Assembly: GCF_963678635.1 (NCBI RefSeq)
Contig: NW_026971149.1
Coordinates: 312,001 to 372,000, forward strand
Direction: 5' to 3'
Source: Symsagittifera roscoffensis
Taxonomy: Eukaryota > Xenacoelomorpha > Acoela > Convolutidae
Length of the DNA: 60,000 nucleotides
Part shown: positions 11,978 through 22,664 of the stretch, piece by piece
Layout: every line of letters begins with the position of its first letter
Position numbering within the stretch: position 1 is the stretch's first letter
Notes under the pieces: model-generated
What the model was told of the DNA's origin: nothing
The model's database searches: none
Seen by the model: the letters and a program-made list of their open reading frames with translations, nothing else
Position numbers and translations under genes: made by a program

Positions 11978-12664
11978 GAAGTTATCGGCAACACTCTTGA
12001 AGTTTTGATCTCTTTCAGGTACTTATGGACTAAAAATGTTTTTGTGAACTTTTTTATAAGTATGAAAATTTTAGAAGTTCAGCTTTAGTAGCGACAACTA
12101 ATTGACGCACTTTTTACTGAACATATCTAAATTCTGCGTCAATTGCTTGTGCGTTTAAATCATTTCGAAAAGTGAACTACTTGCTAAAACAAACGTTCCA
12201 TGGGCGGCGGAGGAAGGACACCCAAATATTCTAGGAGCAGTAAAAAATGAGTTTTTGACCTATATTTAGAAGTGCAACAGCTGCTGAAGATCAAAAAACG
12301 CGGAAAAAACCTATTTACATTAAAACTTCCCTGATTCGAAAAGAAACAAAAATGTTACATCGAGACAAAATTTTTTTTGAAAATTTGTTCGGCGGCCATT
12401 TTTAGCCCTAAAGGCTGCTAACCCATGCTTGTTCCCATGGAAATTGACTATCATCATGAATTATTATAAAATGATTTTAAAAAGGTCGCCAAAAAACAGA
12501 AAACTACCCAGAAAACTGTTCTGAAGTTACCAGCCCAAGTAGGAAACTAATTCGAGAAAATTCAGACAGGGTAAAAATAAAATGACTGTTGACTCAAATT
12601 TCCAAATTGAACTGCTGGAAGGTTTCAATTAGAATAAGTTTATCTAAGGACAAATCCTCGCTAC

Positions 12665-12746
12665 GTCAGAGTGGCCGAGTGGTTAAGGCGTTGGACTGCT
12701 AATCCAATAAGTTCTACGTGCGTGGGTTCGAAACCCATCCCCGTCG
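12665..12746 (+). pseudogene. tRNA-Ser(GCT)-like with broken acceptor stem
   Basis: D arm, anticodon arm and T arm match the consensus, but the acceptor 5' strand is GTCAGAG against CCCCGTC, with several mismatches. The same GTCAGAG change is shared with the units at 13427 and 14190. Confidence 0.65.
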
Positions 12747-13426
12747 GAAGTCAGAGACAACATTCGTGAAGTTTTGATCGCTTCCAGGTACATATGGACG
12801 AAAGAAAATGTTTTTGTGAACTTTTTTGTAAGTATGAAAAAATTAGAACTTCAGCTTTAGTAGCGACAACTAATTGACGCACTTTTTAAGGAACAGATCA
12901 AAAATCTGCGTCAATTGAGCGTTTATATCATTTCAGAAAGTGAGTTAATTGCTAAAACCAAACATTCCTTGGGCGGAGGAATGAAAACCAAATAATTTAA
13001 GAGAACAGCAAAAAAATGAGTTTTTGGCCTTTTTGAAGTGCAACAGCTTCTGAAGATCAAAAAACGCGGGAAAAAACCTATTTGCATTAAAACTTCCCTG
13101 ATTTGAAAACAAGCAAAAACGTTGCATCGAGACAAGATTTTTGAAAGTTTGTTCGACGGCCAATTTTAGCCCAAAAGGCTGCTAACCCATTCTTGCTCCC
13201 ACGGAAATTGACTATCATCATGAGATATTATATAATGATTTAAAAAAAGCTCCAAAAAATAGAAAACTACCCAGAAAACTGTTCTGAAGTTACCAGGTTA
13301 AGTAGAAAACTAATTCGAGAAAACTCAGACAGGGTAAAAAAAACTGAGTGTTGACTTAAATTTTCAAATTGATCTGCTGAAAGGTTTCAATTAGAATAAG
13401 TTTATCTAAGGACAAATCCTCGATAC

Positions 13427-13508
13427 GTCAGAGTGGCCGAGTGGTTAAGGCGTTGGACTGCTAATCCAATACGTTCTACAAGCGTGTGTTCGATTCCAAT
13501 CCCTGTCG
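13427..13508 (+). pseudogene. tRNA-Ser(GCT)-like with broken acceptor stem
   Basis: The GTCAGAG acceptor variant is present with an intact anticodon arm (TTGGA-CTGCTAA-TCCAA). T-arm changes (GTGTGTTCGATTCCAAT) further weaken the fold. Confidence 0.65.
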
Positions 13509-14189
13509 GAAGTTATCGGCAGCACTCTTGAAGTTTTGATCTCTTTCAGGTACTTATGGACTAAAAATGTTTTTGTGAACTTTTTTTATAAGTATGAAAA
13601 TTTTAGAAGTTCAGCTTTAGTAGCGACAACTAATTGACGCACTTTTTACGGAACATATCTAAACTCTGCGTCAATTGCTTGAGCGTTTAAATCATTTCGA
13701 AAATTGAACAACTTGCTAAAACAAACGTTCCATGGGCGGAGGAAGGACACCCAAATATTCTAGGAGCATCAAAAAATGAGTTTTTGACCTATATTTAGAA
13801 GTGCAACAGCTGCTGAAGATCAAAAAACGCGGAAAAAACCTATTTACATTAAGACTTCCCTGATTCGAAAAGAAACAAAAACGTTACAACGAGACAAGAT
13901 TTTTGAAAATTTGTTCGACGGCCAATTTTAGCCCAAAAGGCTGCTAACCCATGCTTGTTCCCATGGAAATTGACTATCATCATGAATTATTATAAAATGA
14001 ATTAAAAAAGGCCGCCAAAAACAGAAAACTACCCAGAAAACTGTTCTGAAGTTACCAGCCCAAGTAGGAAACTAATTCGAGAAAACTCAGACAGGGTAAA
14101 AATAAAATGACTGTTGACATAAATTTCCAAATTGAATTGCTGGAAGGTTTCAATTAGAATAAGTTTATCTACGGACAAATCCTCGATAC

Positions 14190-14271
14190 GTCAGAGTGGC
14201 CGAGTGGTTAAGGCGTTGGACTGCTAATCCAATACGTTCTACGTGCGTCGGTTCGAATCCCATCCCTGCCG
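14190..14271 (+). pseudogene. tRNA-Ser(GCT)-like with broken acceptor stem
   Basis: The GTCAGAG acceptor variant faces CCCTGCC and the T stem contains a substitution (GTCGG). The anticodon arm is intact with GCT. Confidence 0.65.
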
Positions 14272-14955
14272 GAAGTCAGAGACAACATTCTTGAAGTTTT
14301 GATCTCTTTCAGGTACTTATGGACGAATAAAAATGTTTTTGTGAACTTTTTTGTAAGTATGAAAACTTTAGAAGTTCAGCTTTAGTAACGAAAAGTAATT
14401 GAAGCACTTTTTAGGCAACATATCCAAAATCTGCGTGAATTGCTTGAGCAATTAAACCATTTCAGAAAGTGAATTATTTGCTAAAACCAAACGTTCCATG
14501 GGCGGAGGAATGAAAACCAAATAATTTAAGAGAGCAGCAAAAAAATGAATTTTTGACCTAAATTTAGAAGTGCAACAGCTTCTGAAGATCAAAAACTCGG
14601 GAAAAAACCTATGTACATTAAAACTTCCCTGATTCGGAAAGAAACAAAAAATTTTCATCGAGGCAAGATTTGTGAATCTTTGTTCGCCGGCCAACTTTAG
14701 CTCAAAAGACTGCTAACCCAATCTTGCTCCCATGGAAATTGACTATTATCACGAATTAAAATTAAACGATGAAAAAAATGCGCTAAAAATAGAAAACTAA
14801 CAGAAAACTGTTCCGAAGTTACCAGCCCAAGTAGAAACTAATTCGAGAAAACTCAGACAGTGTAGAAATGAAATGACAGTTGACTTAATTTTTTAAACTG
14901 AACTGCTGAAACGTTTCAATTAGAATAAGCTTATCTAAGCACACTTCCTCCCTAG

Positions 14956-15037
14956 GACAGGGTGGCCGAGTGGTTGAGGGGTTGCACTACTAATCCAATA
15001 CGTTCTCTGTGCGTGGGTTCGAATCCAATCCCTGTCG
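14956..15037 (+). pseudogene. tRNA-Ser-like, anticodon ACT, probable pseudogene
   Basis: The acceptor stem is perfect. The anticodon stem has the same TTGCA mismatch as the unit at 10445, with loop CTACTAA (ACT). The T stem has the CCAAT mismatch. Confidence 0.65.
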
Positions 15038-15640
15038 GAAGTTATCGGCAACACTCTCGAAGTTTTGATCTCTTTCAGGTACTTATGGACGAATAAAAAA
15101 GTTTTTGTGAACTTTTTTTGTAAGTATAAAAAATTTAGAAGTATCAGCTTTAGTAGAGAGAACTAAATGACGCACTTTTTAAGGAACATTTCCGAAATCT
15201 GCGTCAATTGCTTGAGCGTTTAAAACATTTCGAAAAGTGAACTACTTGCTAAAACCAAACGTTCCATGGGCGGAGGAAGGACACCCAAATATTTTAAGAG
15301 AGCAGCAAAAAAATGAGTTTTTGATCTAAATTTAGAAGTGCAAAAGCTTCTGAAGATCAAAAAACGCGGAAAAAATTTATTTACATTAAAACTTCTCTGA
15401 TTCGAAAAGAAACAAAAACGTTACATCGAGGCAAGATTTGTGAATCTTTGTTCGCCGGCAAATTTTAGCTCAAAAGACTGCTAACCCAATGTTCCTCCCA
15501 TGGAAATTGACTATCATAATAAATTAAAGTTAAATGAAAAAAGTGCGCTAAAAATAGAAAACTACCCAGAAAACTGTTCTATAGTTACCAGCCCAAGTAG
15601 GAAACTAATTCGAGAAAATTCAGACAGGGTAGAAATGAAA

Positions 15641-15679
15641 TACGTTCTACGTGCGTGGGTTCGAATCCCATCCCTGTCG
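15641..15679 (+). pseudogene. 5'-truncated tRNA-Ser fragment
   Basis: Only the variable arm, T arm and acceptor 3' strand remain. The spacer motif CAGACAGGGTAGAAATGAAA runs directly into TACGTTCTACG, so a deletion removed the next spacer segment and the 5' half of the tRNA. Confidence 0.8.
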
Positions 15680-15804
15680 TAAGTTAGAGGCAAAACTTTT
15701 GAAGTTTTGATCTCTTTCAGGTACTTATGGACGAATAAAAAGTTTTATGTGAACTTTTTTGTAAGTATGAAAAATTTAGAAGTTCAGCTTTAGTAGCGAC
15801 AACT

Positions 15805-15849
15805 AATTGACGCACTTTTTAGGGAACATATCCAAAATCTGCGTCAATT
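15805..15849 (+). repeat. Representative unit inverted repeat (10-bp arms)
   Basis: AATTGACGCA at 15805-15814 is the exact reverse complement of TGCGTCAATT at 15840-15849, with a 25-base loop. Most units of both arms carry this hairpin 100-150 bases after the tRNA, with 8 to 10 paired bases depending on the copy. Confidence 0.8.
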
Positions 15850-16360
15850 GCTTGAGCGTTTAAATCATTTCAGAAAGTGAATTATTTGCTAAAACCAAAC
15901 GTTCCAAGGGCGGAGGAAAGAAAACCAAATAATTTAAGATAACAGCAAAAAAATAAGTTTTCGACCTAAATTTAGAAGTGCAACAGCTTCTGAAGATCGA
16001 AAAACGTAGGAAAAAATCTATTTAGATTAAAACTTCCCTGATTCGATAAGAAACAAAAATGTTACATCGAGACAAGATTTGTGAAATTTTGTTCGACGGC
16101 CAATTTTAGCTCAAAAGCGTGCTAACCCATTCTTGCTCCCATGGAAACTGATTATCATCATGAATTCAAAAAAATGATTAAAAGAAGTAAGCCAAAAAAA
16201 CTACCCAGAAAACTGTTCTGAAGTTACCAGCCCAAGTGGGAACCTAATTCGAGAAAACTCAGAGAGGGTAAAATGAAATGAGTGTTGACTTAAATTTTCA
16301 AATTGATCTGCTGAAAGGTTTCAATTAGAATAAGTTTAACTAAGCACTGATTCTCGCTAC

Positions 16361-16442
16361 GACAGGGTGGCCGAGTGGTTGAGGGTTTGGACAACTAATC
16401 CAATACGTTCTCTGTGCGTGGGTTCGAATCCAATCCCTGTCG
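16361..16442 (+). pseudogene. tRNA-Ser-like, anticodon ACT, position 33 altered
   Basis: Acceptor stem and anticodon stem (TTGGA/TCCAA) pair, but the loop is CAACTAA, so the universally conserved U33 is A. Anticodon ACT. The T stem has the CCAAT mismatch. Last unit before the retrotransposon. Confidence 0.6.
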
Positions 16443-17013
16443 GAAGTTATAGTCAAAATTCTTGAAGTTTAGATCTTTTTCAGGTATTTATGAACGAATA
16501 AAAAGATTTTACGTGAATTTTTTTGTAAGTATGAAAAATTTAGAAGTTCAGCTTTAGTAGCGACAACTAATTGACGCACTTTTGAGGGAACATATCCAAA
16601 GTCTGCGTCAATTGAACGTTTATATCATTTCAGAAAGTGAGTTATTTGCTAAAACCAAACATTCCTTGGGCGGAGGAGTGAAAACCAAATAATTTAAGAG
16701 AACAGCAAAAAATTGAGTTTTTAGCCTTTTTGAAGTGCAGCAGCCTCTGAAGATCAAAAAACGCGGGAAAAAACCTATTTGCATTAAAACTTCCCTGATT
16801 TGAAAAGAAGCAAAAACGTTGCATCGAGACAAGATTTTTGAAATTTTGTTCGACGGCCAATTTTAGCCGAAAAGGCTGCTAACCCATTCTTGCTCCCATT
16901 GAAATTGACTATCATCATGAAATTATTATAAAATGATTTAAACAAGTGCTCCAAAAATTAGAAAACTACCCAGAAAACTGTTCTGAAGTTACCAGCCTAA
17001 GTAGAAAACTAAT

Positions 17014-17897
17014 TGTGCCATTCTGCCAGACTGGCACAGCACAACCTTCCGGCGACGTAAAAAAGAACGACTAAAGGCCTTATTGACGAAAAAGTATTGC
17101 GAAGGAGGGTAGGAATATTCTAGAATTTTTATTTTTAAAATTTCGATCAGAAGAAGAATATTTCTCAGAAATACGAAAAACGGCCATTTTGACTGGAAAA
17201 GACGAAAAAAAGAGAACGACGACAAAAATCGCCGAAAACAGTCGCACGAGAGGCGAGAAATACGAAGCCTCTTATCGTGGCAACAACACACGATAAGAAC
17301 CTTAGCTGTGAATATTAGTGGAGAAGGAGGCTTCAGTGGGGGAAGAAATATACCACGGAACCCTCCCGGGACGCAAATTGGAAGAGATAAGGGCGTTATC
17401 TCAGGAATATTACGGGAGCGGAGGCTTGGTCCCCCAGAGACTGTTCTATGTGAAGGGACTGTATAAACTGACTGTATAGCTACTAGAATGTCATAGATCT
17501 CTTAATTAACACCGTTATTGTTTGATATTTCAGAATATGAGTAGCTAGAAAGAGGAAAGGGTCAATCCATCTCCAATGGATTTAATATAGAACTGTCACA
17601 CAAAAACATATTAAACTAGGTTATTCGAGCCGTGATTTTAATGACAATCATTTAGTCTGAGGATCCGAGACTCAGCTATGTGGTTCTGTTCGCATGTAAT
17701 CGAAAGCTGATCAAAAGTAGTTTGACTGATGGCCTAAAAATGGTAACTTTTTACTTTGCCCTAGACAGACCAGAAAATCAACTGGCAAGATCGAGACGGT
17801 GAAAAACGAGTAAGATTAAGGTAACTGACGCCTGCCAGTCGTCAATAGGTACTTTTTCTACGCTCCGTCGCTGTGTAGCATTTGGGCGAATGTTACA
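17014..17897 (+). repeat. 5' LTR (884 bp)
   Basis: It begins TGTGCC and ends GTTACA, giving TGT...ACA termini. The boundaries are fixed by comparison with the copies at 38861 and 43515, which diverge exactly at these ends. The first bases form a 7-bp inverted repeat (TGTGCCA/TGGCACA, 11-base loop). A TATAAA-like box occurs at 17462-17467. By eye it differs from the 3' LTR by about 25 substitutions plus small indels. Confidence 0.95.
17462..17467 (+). promoter_or_regulatory. Candidate TATA box in 5' LTR
   Basis: TATAAA lies within two copies of CTGTATA separated by AACTGA, about 430 bases before the LTR end. The 3' LTR at 38861 has lost 13 bases here by recombination between the direct repeats, while the third LTR keeps the box. 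The transcription start is not known. Confidence 0.3.
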
Positions 17898-17909
17898 TAG
17901 ACGTTTTTA

Positions 17910-17929
17910 TGGCGCTCCTGGGTGGGCCT
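17910..17929 (+). other. Candidate primer binding site
   Basis: TGGCGCTCCTGGGTGGGCCT starts 13 bases after the LTR and begins with TGG as expected opposite a tRNA CCA end. The first 13 bases recur at 1501 in the older relic, with differences just beyond, which fits a functional primer complement of about 13 bases. The distance from the LTR is longer than the usual 0-5 bases. Confidence 0.45.
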
Positions 17930-17974
17930 GTCAAAGGCATGAAACCATCATGATCAGCAAGCGTTTCAGCGACG

Positions 17975-20045
17975 AACCCTCCGCTCCGGGCGTATGCCCG
18001 AGTTAGAGGCCTTAATGGCCGTAATTGTACTAGGGGGAAGGTGCGTACCCTCCGTCTGTTACTATTTAGCTTTTTAACTTAGTTAACACCGAAAATTCTG
18101 GGGGCCGGAGGGTTAGGTGGGAAGTCATGAGCCCGCTTGTCCCAAGGTCCCGGGACCAAAAACAATTAAAGAGAAAGCGTAAAACCAAACAAAAATAGTG
18201 TATAACCAAGAAAAAGCCAAAAATAAATTTATTTGAAAACAAAAAAGTACAAAAAACAGTAAAAAATCCAAAAAAGACCAAAAACAGTAAAAAACAAAAA
18301 GTGACAGTTTATATGTTATTTCCGGACGAGATGTGATCTGACCTTCCTATTTGTTGTTGTTTCAGATTGATTTATATCGTTTCTGATAGAAAGGTTGTGT
18401 GTTTTGGTGAAGGGTTGGATACCCTCCCTCGAGTGTAATTTGAGTGTTTAAGCACGTTAATGGTGATTTTGCCGGTGACCGGAGGGTAGAGTGGCAAGCT
18501 GACCGACGTGTTCCACACTCAACAGGGACATCAGGGACAACATCTGCAACGACTGTTGGGTATCGTTGAAGCATTTTTAGTATCGTTCAGGTACTATTTC
18601 ATTAAAACTTAAGTGGTGGAGGGCACGATTGGCGCGGTCCGATTGTACCCTCCATCGATTACAAATTTCCGAGTTAAGGGTCTTAATTCGGGTATTTTGG
18701 TGCAAAGGAGGGTATAGTACTATTCATTAACGACTATTAATAGATTATTATCCTTATTATATATTACTTATCTACTATTTAGACCCAAGAAACACCCAAA
18801 TTTTGTCGAAAATTATCGATTTTCGACTAAACTGTAGACCCCCAAATTTTCGGATATCCGAGCTTTTCCGAACAGCAAAAAGCTTTTGTATAGGGAGTAG
18901 CTACGTAGTTCGATCCCCTTCACTTAAGAAACCGCGTGAGGAAAGACTCAGTAGAAGTTAGAAAAAATGAAAACTTTTCGATCAAAATTTTGATAATTTT
19001 CTGAATTTTGTCAATCTGTTTTGGGGATCGAGTTTTTGAGTTTTTAGAGTTAGAGCAATAAATTTTTTTGCGTTAGGAGCGTGCTAGCATAACGTGCTCG
19101 GTTACTAGAGAAATTTTTGGGTAACCCTCCGAGTAGCTCCGTGGAGAAGGAAGGAAAGGAAGGAAAAGGAAGGAATCGGAGGTTTGGAAAAGGAAGGAAT
19201 CGGAGGGTCCAAATTTGATAGTTATTGGCCGAAATTTTGTTTCTAAACTAATTTTGGTGCGGTTTTTTGCATCATTCCAGTGCCGTACAGGGCTACTACG
19301 CTCATTTCGATTACTTTTAGGCACTTTCGACCGGAATTGCGGAAAAAGTCTTTCAGAACCTATATAGGTGGTGAAAAAGGGCCATTTTGACGAACGCGTT
19401 TTTGGCGATTTCTCAAAGACTAGTCATCCGATCGGGATAATTTGGGTACCATAAGTCGACATTTTTGACCACGTTTCCGAATCGCAACCGTTTTTGGGTT
19501 GATTATTTCGGAAAAGAAAAATTTTACAGAATTTGTTGGTTCGGAGGGTCCAAATCACGAGGAACCCTCCGAGCGGCATAAATTTTAATAAAATCACCTT
19601 TTATCCTACTGGGAAGGTTGACCGAGTCAGCCAACCTAGTTTTAAGCCAGGTAGACCGCTTTCAGAGGCTTTACTTCGGTGACATAACCCTTTTTCTTGA
19701 TTTTTGGGGAACCCTCAGAAGTAACCCTCCGGAGTCAGCTAAACCCCTTAGCAACCCTCCTTAGTGGAAAATTTCCACGAGATCACCCAAAGAAGTTAAA
19801 ACAGCCCCCCATAAAGTTTTTAGCTTGTTTTGACGCTTTTTGAAGCTAGTGGAAGAACCTTCTAAGTGAGATCAAAAAATTTGAAAATTTTGGAGGTACC
19901 CTCCGAAGTAACCCTCCGGAGCATATTAAGCATCTTATTGACCCTCCTTAGTAAAGTTAGGGGGACCCTCCGAAGTAACTTGGGTGATTAGGGTACCCTC
20001 CGAAGTAACCCTCCGAGGTAGGCTAGGTGTCTTAACAACCCTCCG
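17975..20045 (+). repeat. Dispersed ACCCTCCG / CGGAGGGT motif cluster
   Basis: Sense-type copies ((A/T)ACCCTCC, often followed by GAAGTA) occur near 17975, 18046, 18420, 18646, 19122, 19563, 19721, 19752, 19897, 19909, 19940, 19964, 19994, 20006 and 20036. Complementary copies (CGGAGGGT or GGAGGGT) occur near 18106, 18480, 18708, 19201 and 19542. In the densest part, 19897-20045, copies are 12-40 bases apart. Because both orientations are present, the RNA could form many alternative pairings. Confidence 0.8.
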
Positions 20046-20299
20046 AAATAACCAACCGGAGTGTCTTAAACCTTCTAACGATCTTCCTTGTTAGAAACTT
20101 GAGTAAACCTTCTGTGGCAATTTGGGAAACGGAAAATATCCATTTAATTAGGATCATATTAGGATATTAGGCGTGCTTATCAGGATCATAGGAACCCATT
20201 TTGACCCGGAAATTCGTGATCAACTTTGGATTCTAGATTGGGTGTATCAGAAGTACCCGAACAAAGAAAAATTTTTTTTGACTGTGATTTTGGTTGCGT

Positions 20300-20484
20300 G
20301 GTTGCCTTGAGCTACTTTATAGGAAAGTTCGGGCAATCCGGGAACAAATAAAGAAAGACCTCGGTGAGTGTTTTAAGCAAATACACATTCACTTGAGAAG
20401 AAAAGTTGTTCCCTACTCTCGTGCACTTGGAGCAGTCCGGGTGTGGGAGAGCTTTTTCATAGACTTTACAAATTTTCGATCAGA
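20300..20484 (+). repeat. Leader hairpin module, copy A
   Basis: First of two tandem copies with a period of 185 bases, each starting GGTTGCCTTGAGCTACT. It contains an 8-bp hairpin, 20364-20371 (GTGAGTGT) with 20385-20392 (ACATTCAC), enclosing a 13-base loop, with an outer CTC/GAG pair. Confidence 0.8.
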
Positions 20485-20640
20485 GGTTGCCTTGAGCTAC
20501 TTAGTAGGACAGCTCGGTCAATCGCAGGACACCTAAAAGAAGACCTCGGTGGGTGTATTAGGCAAATACACACCCACTTGAGAAGACTGTGTCCTGGGCT
20601 TCGTTCTTTCGGATCGTTCCGATTGAGGGAGGTCTTTTTC
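20485..20640 (+). repeat. Leader hairpin module, copy B
   Basis: Second copy. The hairpin is 20549-20556 (GTGGGTGT) with 20570-20577 (ACACCCAC) and again a 13-base loop ending GGCAAATAC. Relative to copy A one pair changed from A-T to G-C on both sides and another from G-T to G-C, so pairing is conserved while sequence changed. AGACCTC at 20541 also pairs with GAGGTCT at 20629, enclosing the module. Confidence 0.8.
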
Positions 20641-21063
20641 TTTAAGACTAAGTTTTATTTATATATTTCTGAATCATCACTGCTTTTTACCAAAGATTGT
20701 TTAATTTTAACAAAGCAGCAATTTGATAGGAGTGTGGCCGTAAATTGATACTGACGAAAGGTCGCTGTCACCTATAGGATATTCTCATCTGATTATCGAT
20801 TGTGTTTTGTGTGTTGATTATATCTTGTGAAAAATTTGTGATACTGTTATACTATACAACAGGGTTGAGTTAGCATTAGACCAATACTGAGTAGACCCTG
20901 TGTGTAACTTTAGCTGAGTCACTAGTTTTGTCGTTAAGAAATCTACGGGACATTTTGATACTAACGGAATCGAGTGGGCAGCATTGAGTAATTTAACTAG
21001 ATCCTGTTTGTGGTACGTTTGCATTGCCATCGAAATACGAATATTTTCATTTTGTTAAAAAGT

Positions 21064-22563
21064 ATGCAGCGTAGGGACTCACTAGGATCGACTACTAAGA
21101 TTCCCAGGCTAAGCAAGGGAAGCACGCGGAAATTTAAAACTAGGCGTAGCCAAACCTCGTTTAGCAGCGCTTCCGACGCGTTTGCTGAAGACGAATCGAC
21201 TAAAGGTCAACCTGATCTTTCAGTGACCGAAATGAAACTAAGGAGCGAGAAAAACCTCGATGGCAATCAGGGGCGGAGCGCCGAGGTCGAGCCCGCGTGC
21301 AAAACGCTAGTGGATTCCTTTGACGAAGGGGAGCGAACGCTCCTTCGATCCGACTTTGAGCCAGACGAGGACCTCGAACGGGAGGAGGTCGCGAGGACAG
21401 AGGAGACCTCGGAGCGTCCCGAGGTCGAGCCTCGGGAGGAAGTGCTGTACAGGGGAATGTCCAAGTCGGAGACTAAGAGCAATAAGTGGAGAAGAGAACC
21501 TTCACATCCGACAAGTACACACTCATCTTTGGCCAAGCAGAGCAACAACGCGATGATGTCGAGTATGAGTCCGAGTGAAGAGCAAACGGTCTCGAAGGCA
21601 AAGAAAAGTTGGAAGTCTTTGTACGATGAGCGCATGGCGTCACTACAGGCCGAAGGTCTGTCCTCTAGTTACGACCAACCGGAGATAACCCATCCGGATG
21701 TGAACTTCACACCGTGCCCGAGGAATGACATGAGCAGGAAGGAGTCCTCTACCTCGCCGACCAGGCCTATGTCAGATGGGATAACGATGGGAGCGTCATC
21801 AACGTTCAACAGATTGGTGACGTCGATGCACAAGCAAAAAGGCGGTGCGTCATCAAGCACCAGGCTACAGCCGCAGTTGACCTCGTCTTCTCTGGGGCTA
21901 ACCCCGCCATTGGGGGCAACTGGTGACATAAGTGACATGTTCGCTGGCGTAATGAATGGCCTGGATGAATTGAGACGGGACATGACCAAGAGGATAGATC
22001 AAGTTGACGAGAGAGCTCACCATGGTCGAGAGAATTTGAGAGATGAACTAACGCACGTAAAGTCGCAGGCGAGGTTTGATCAGGCTCAATTGATTCGTAA
22101 CACCGATCAATGCCTGGCTGAGAGCCTGGCACAGGCAAACAAAGAGTCAGAGGAAAGAGAGGCTAGGATGAAAAGAGAGCATGAGCGATTATTGAATGAT
22201 CATGATAATACCTACGCCCATACGATGACTAGCCTGGAAAAGAGGTTAGATGCCAAATCTGACTTAATGATGCGGAAGCTCGACGCGATCTTGAATGGGA
22301 ACAATTGGGGGGAGCGTTCCAACCCAAGGGAGCGCTCACGCCATGTGAATGATGGAGATGGTACGGGCAGCAACGCCAGGGCCCAAAGCTCGAGAACGAA
22401 CTACGAACCTAGGAACAAGGAGCGGCCAAGGGCAGCCCCGTCGAGGCCTGGCTGGACGAACCCAGTCCCGCCTGAGGCAGACGCAACCCCGCCTGAGGCA
22501 GACGCAACTCTATCTATCCTCTTCGGAAACAAGATTGCCAACTGTGCCACAAGTCAGTTCTGA
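21064..22563 (+). CDS. gag: Gag N-terminal region (ORF A, 499 aa)
   Basis: This is the first long frame after the leader. I start it at the first ATG (21064); the frame is open upstream to about 21010. The product is hydrophilic, rich in Glu, Ser and Arg, and probably disordered over the first 270 residues. A predicted coiled coil of charged heptads follows at roughly residues 285-420, then an Arg-rich tail with two short PPEADAT repeats. No domain database family is obvious. It has the position of the matrix-like part of Gag. A 67-bp tandem duplication at 22494-22627 shifts the frame and creates the TGA at 22561-22563, so the original protein ran longer. Confidence 0.7.
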   Translation: MQRRDSLGSTTKIPRLSKGSTRKFKTRRSQTSFSSASDAFAEDESTKGQPDLSVTEMKLRSEKNLDGNQGRSAEVEPACKTLVDSFDEGERTLLRSDFEPDEDLEREEVARTEETSERPEVEPREEVLYRGMSKSETKSNKWRREPSHPTSTHSSLAKQSNNAMMSSMSPSEEQTVSKAKKSWKSLYDERMASLQAEGLSSSYDQPEITHPDVNFTPCPRNDMSRKESSTSPTRPMSDGITMGASSTFNRLVTSMHKQKGGASSSTRLQPQLTSSSLGLTPPLGATGDISDMFAGVMNGLDELRRDMTKRIDQVDERAHHGRENLRDELTHVKSQARFDQAQLIRNTDQCLAESLAQANKESEEREARMKREHERLLNDHDNTYAHTMTSLEKRLDAKSDLMMRKLDAILNGNNWGERSNPRERSRHVNDGDGTGSNARAQSSRTNYEPRNKERPRAAPSRPGWTNPVPPEADATPPEADATLSILFGNKIANCATSQF

Positions 22564-22627
22564 GGCAGACGCAACTCTATCTATCCTCTTCGGAAACAAG
22601 ATTGCCAACTGTGCCACAAGTCAGTTC
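22494..22627 (+). repeat. 67-bp exact tandem duplication in gag
   Basis: Bases 22494-22560 are repeated exactly at 22561-22627. Since 67 is not a multiple of three, the reading frame changes and a TGA appears at the junction. Exact identity suggests that it is recent. It is preceded by two copies of an 18-base GCCTGAGGCAGACGCAAC repeat (22474 and 22491). Confidence 0.9.
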
Positions 22628-22664
22628 AGTATCGGATCTGACTACAGTCGCATAGGACACAACG

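Larger units (their letters stand above)
6783..17013 (+). repeat. Left arm of tRNA-Ser tandem array
   Basis: Thirteen tRNA-Ser-like sequences are spaced mostly 683-781 bases apart (typically about 765), all on the plus strand. One 1190-base gap (8474 to 9664) has lost its tRNA. Spacer sequence is homologous from unit to unit: an inverted repeat TTGACGCA...TGCGTCAA shortly after the tRNA, a block around GTTCCATGGGCGGAGG, and a block around AACTGTTCTGAAGTTACCAGCCC before the next tRNA. Copies at the far left are most diverged, as expected for the edge of an array that homogenises internally. The arm ends at the retrotransposon insertion. Confidence 0.9.
17898..21063 (+). other. Long untranslated leader of the retrotransposon
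   Basis: There is no plausible coding frame in 3.1 kb between the 5' LTR and gag. It contains many short TACCCTCCG/CGGAGGGT motifs in both orientations, an A-rich low-complexity tract at about 18170-18300, a GGAA-rich purine tract at 19142-19200 and two tandem hairpin modules at 20300-20650. Leaders of retroelements carry packaging, dimerisation and translation signals; this one is unusually long and repetitive. Confidence 0.75.

Noticed and set aside
16989-17291. 100-codon minus-strand frame in the LTR (also 38824-39138 and 43470-43793)
   Set aside because: Present in all three LTRs because the LTRs are copies. It is low-complexity (Phe-rich), its end differs between copies, and it has no recognisable domain.
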